Source: Setoptus koraiensis
Taxonomy: Eukaryota; Arthropoda
Length of the DNA stretch: 64,000 nt
Direction: 5' to 3'
NCBI GenBank assembly: GCA_048013815.1
Contig: CM106586.1
Location: 4,836,001 to 4,900,000 of the forward strand
In this document: positions 63,786 through 64,000 of the stretch, in pieces
Layout: each line of letters starts with the position of its first letter
How positions within the stretch are numbered: the first letter of the stretch is position 1
Position numbers and translations under genes: made by a program
Notes under the pieces: generated by a model
What the model was told of the DNA's origin: nothing
What the model saw: the letters and a program-made list of their open reading frames with translations, nothing else
The model's database searches: none

Positions 63786-64000
63786 ATGCTGACAATCCTG
63801 TCTGAGAGAAGTCTTGTAAAGAAGATAGTGCTCTGTATTAGATATCTCGATACAATCGTGTTAAAAAAGAATATAGACGAAATAGGCGATAGCATGACAT
63901 TCCTGTTTGCCAAACCAAACGCAATCTACAACTATGACAATCGTGATGATAAAATCGAAGATTACAAGGATGTTCAATCTCTCAATAGTAAAAATAATGA
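63786..64000 (+). CDS. Start of an ORF of unknown product, cut by the right edge
   Basis: From the ATG at 63786 the frame stays open to the window end (71 codons): MLTILSERSLVKKIVLCIRY, then LDTIVLKKNIDEIGDSMTFLF and an Asp/Asn/Lys-rich part. Codon composition resembles the neighbouring AT-rich genes. The frame is also open for 14 codons upstream of the ATG, so this could be an internal exon. Only about 100 bp separates it from the lipase stop on the same strand. Not recognised. Confidence 0.4.
   Translation, partial: MLTILSERSLVKKIVLCIRYLDTIVLKKNIDEIGDSMTFLFAKPNAIYNYDNRDDKIEDYKDVQSLNSKNN

Overview
The window is nuclear DNA of a metazoan, most likely an arthropod (a mite or other chelicerate is plausible but not shown). 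It carries animal genes (MSL3, a Drp1-type dynamin, ATP synthase OSCP, POLR3B, ELOF1, a pancreatic-type lipase) with spliceosomal GT-AG introns. Two runs of exactly 500 N (45912-46411, 61412-61911) are scaffold joins of unknown true size.

The window has two very different halves. Bases 1 to about 48,000 are GC- and CpG-rich, crowded with GGCC/CCGG words, short tandem repeats, CAA/CAG-type triplet tracts, perfect short inverted repeats, E-box-like CAGGTGA words and PAR-bZIP-like TTAYGTAA sites. Most of it does not code. Three long minus-strand exons (24919-26894, 17086-18524, 1190-1632) stand out. Each ends at a GTGAG donor, and all three join in compatible phase into one 1,286-codon open frame that leaves the left edge. 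Their introns are about 6.4 and 15.5 kb. The product is a Q/S/T-rich protein with a 62-residue polyglutamine tract; I do not recognise its family. A fourth minus-strand exon (45667 up into the first gap) may be an upstream or alternative exon of the same gene.

From about 50.5 kb the sequence is AT-richer and gene-dense, with genes alternating in strand: MSL3 (-), Drp1 (+), OSCP (-), POLR3B (+), ELOF1 (-), an unidentified ORF beside the second gap (-), a lipase (+), and the start of another ORF at the right edge (+). Most are single-exon. MSL3 has two introns of 179 and 120 nt, which I reconstructed with matching phases. These are largely housekeeping genes (dosage/chromatin, mitochondrial fission, ATP synthesis, Pol III transcription, Pol II elongation) packed with short divergent or convergent spacers; they do not form a pathway.

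I found no tRNA, rRNA, CRISPR array, recognisable transposon or viral relic. The most interesting points are the long-intron Q-rich gene, the sharp change of sequence style at 48-50 kb, the excess of TTAYGTAA, CAGGTGA and GGCCGGCC words confined to the left part, a series of perfect short palindromes, and the overlapping or frame-shifted start of ELOF1.
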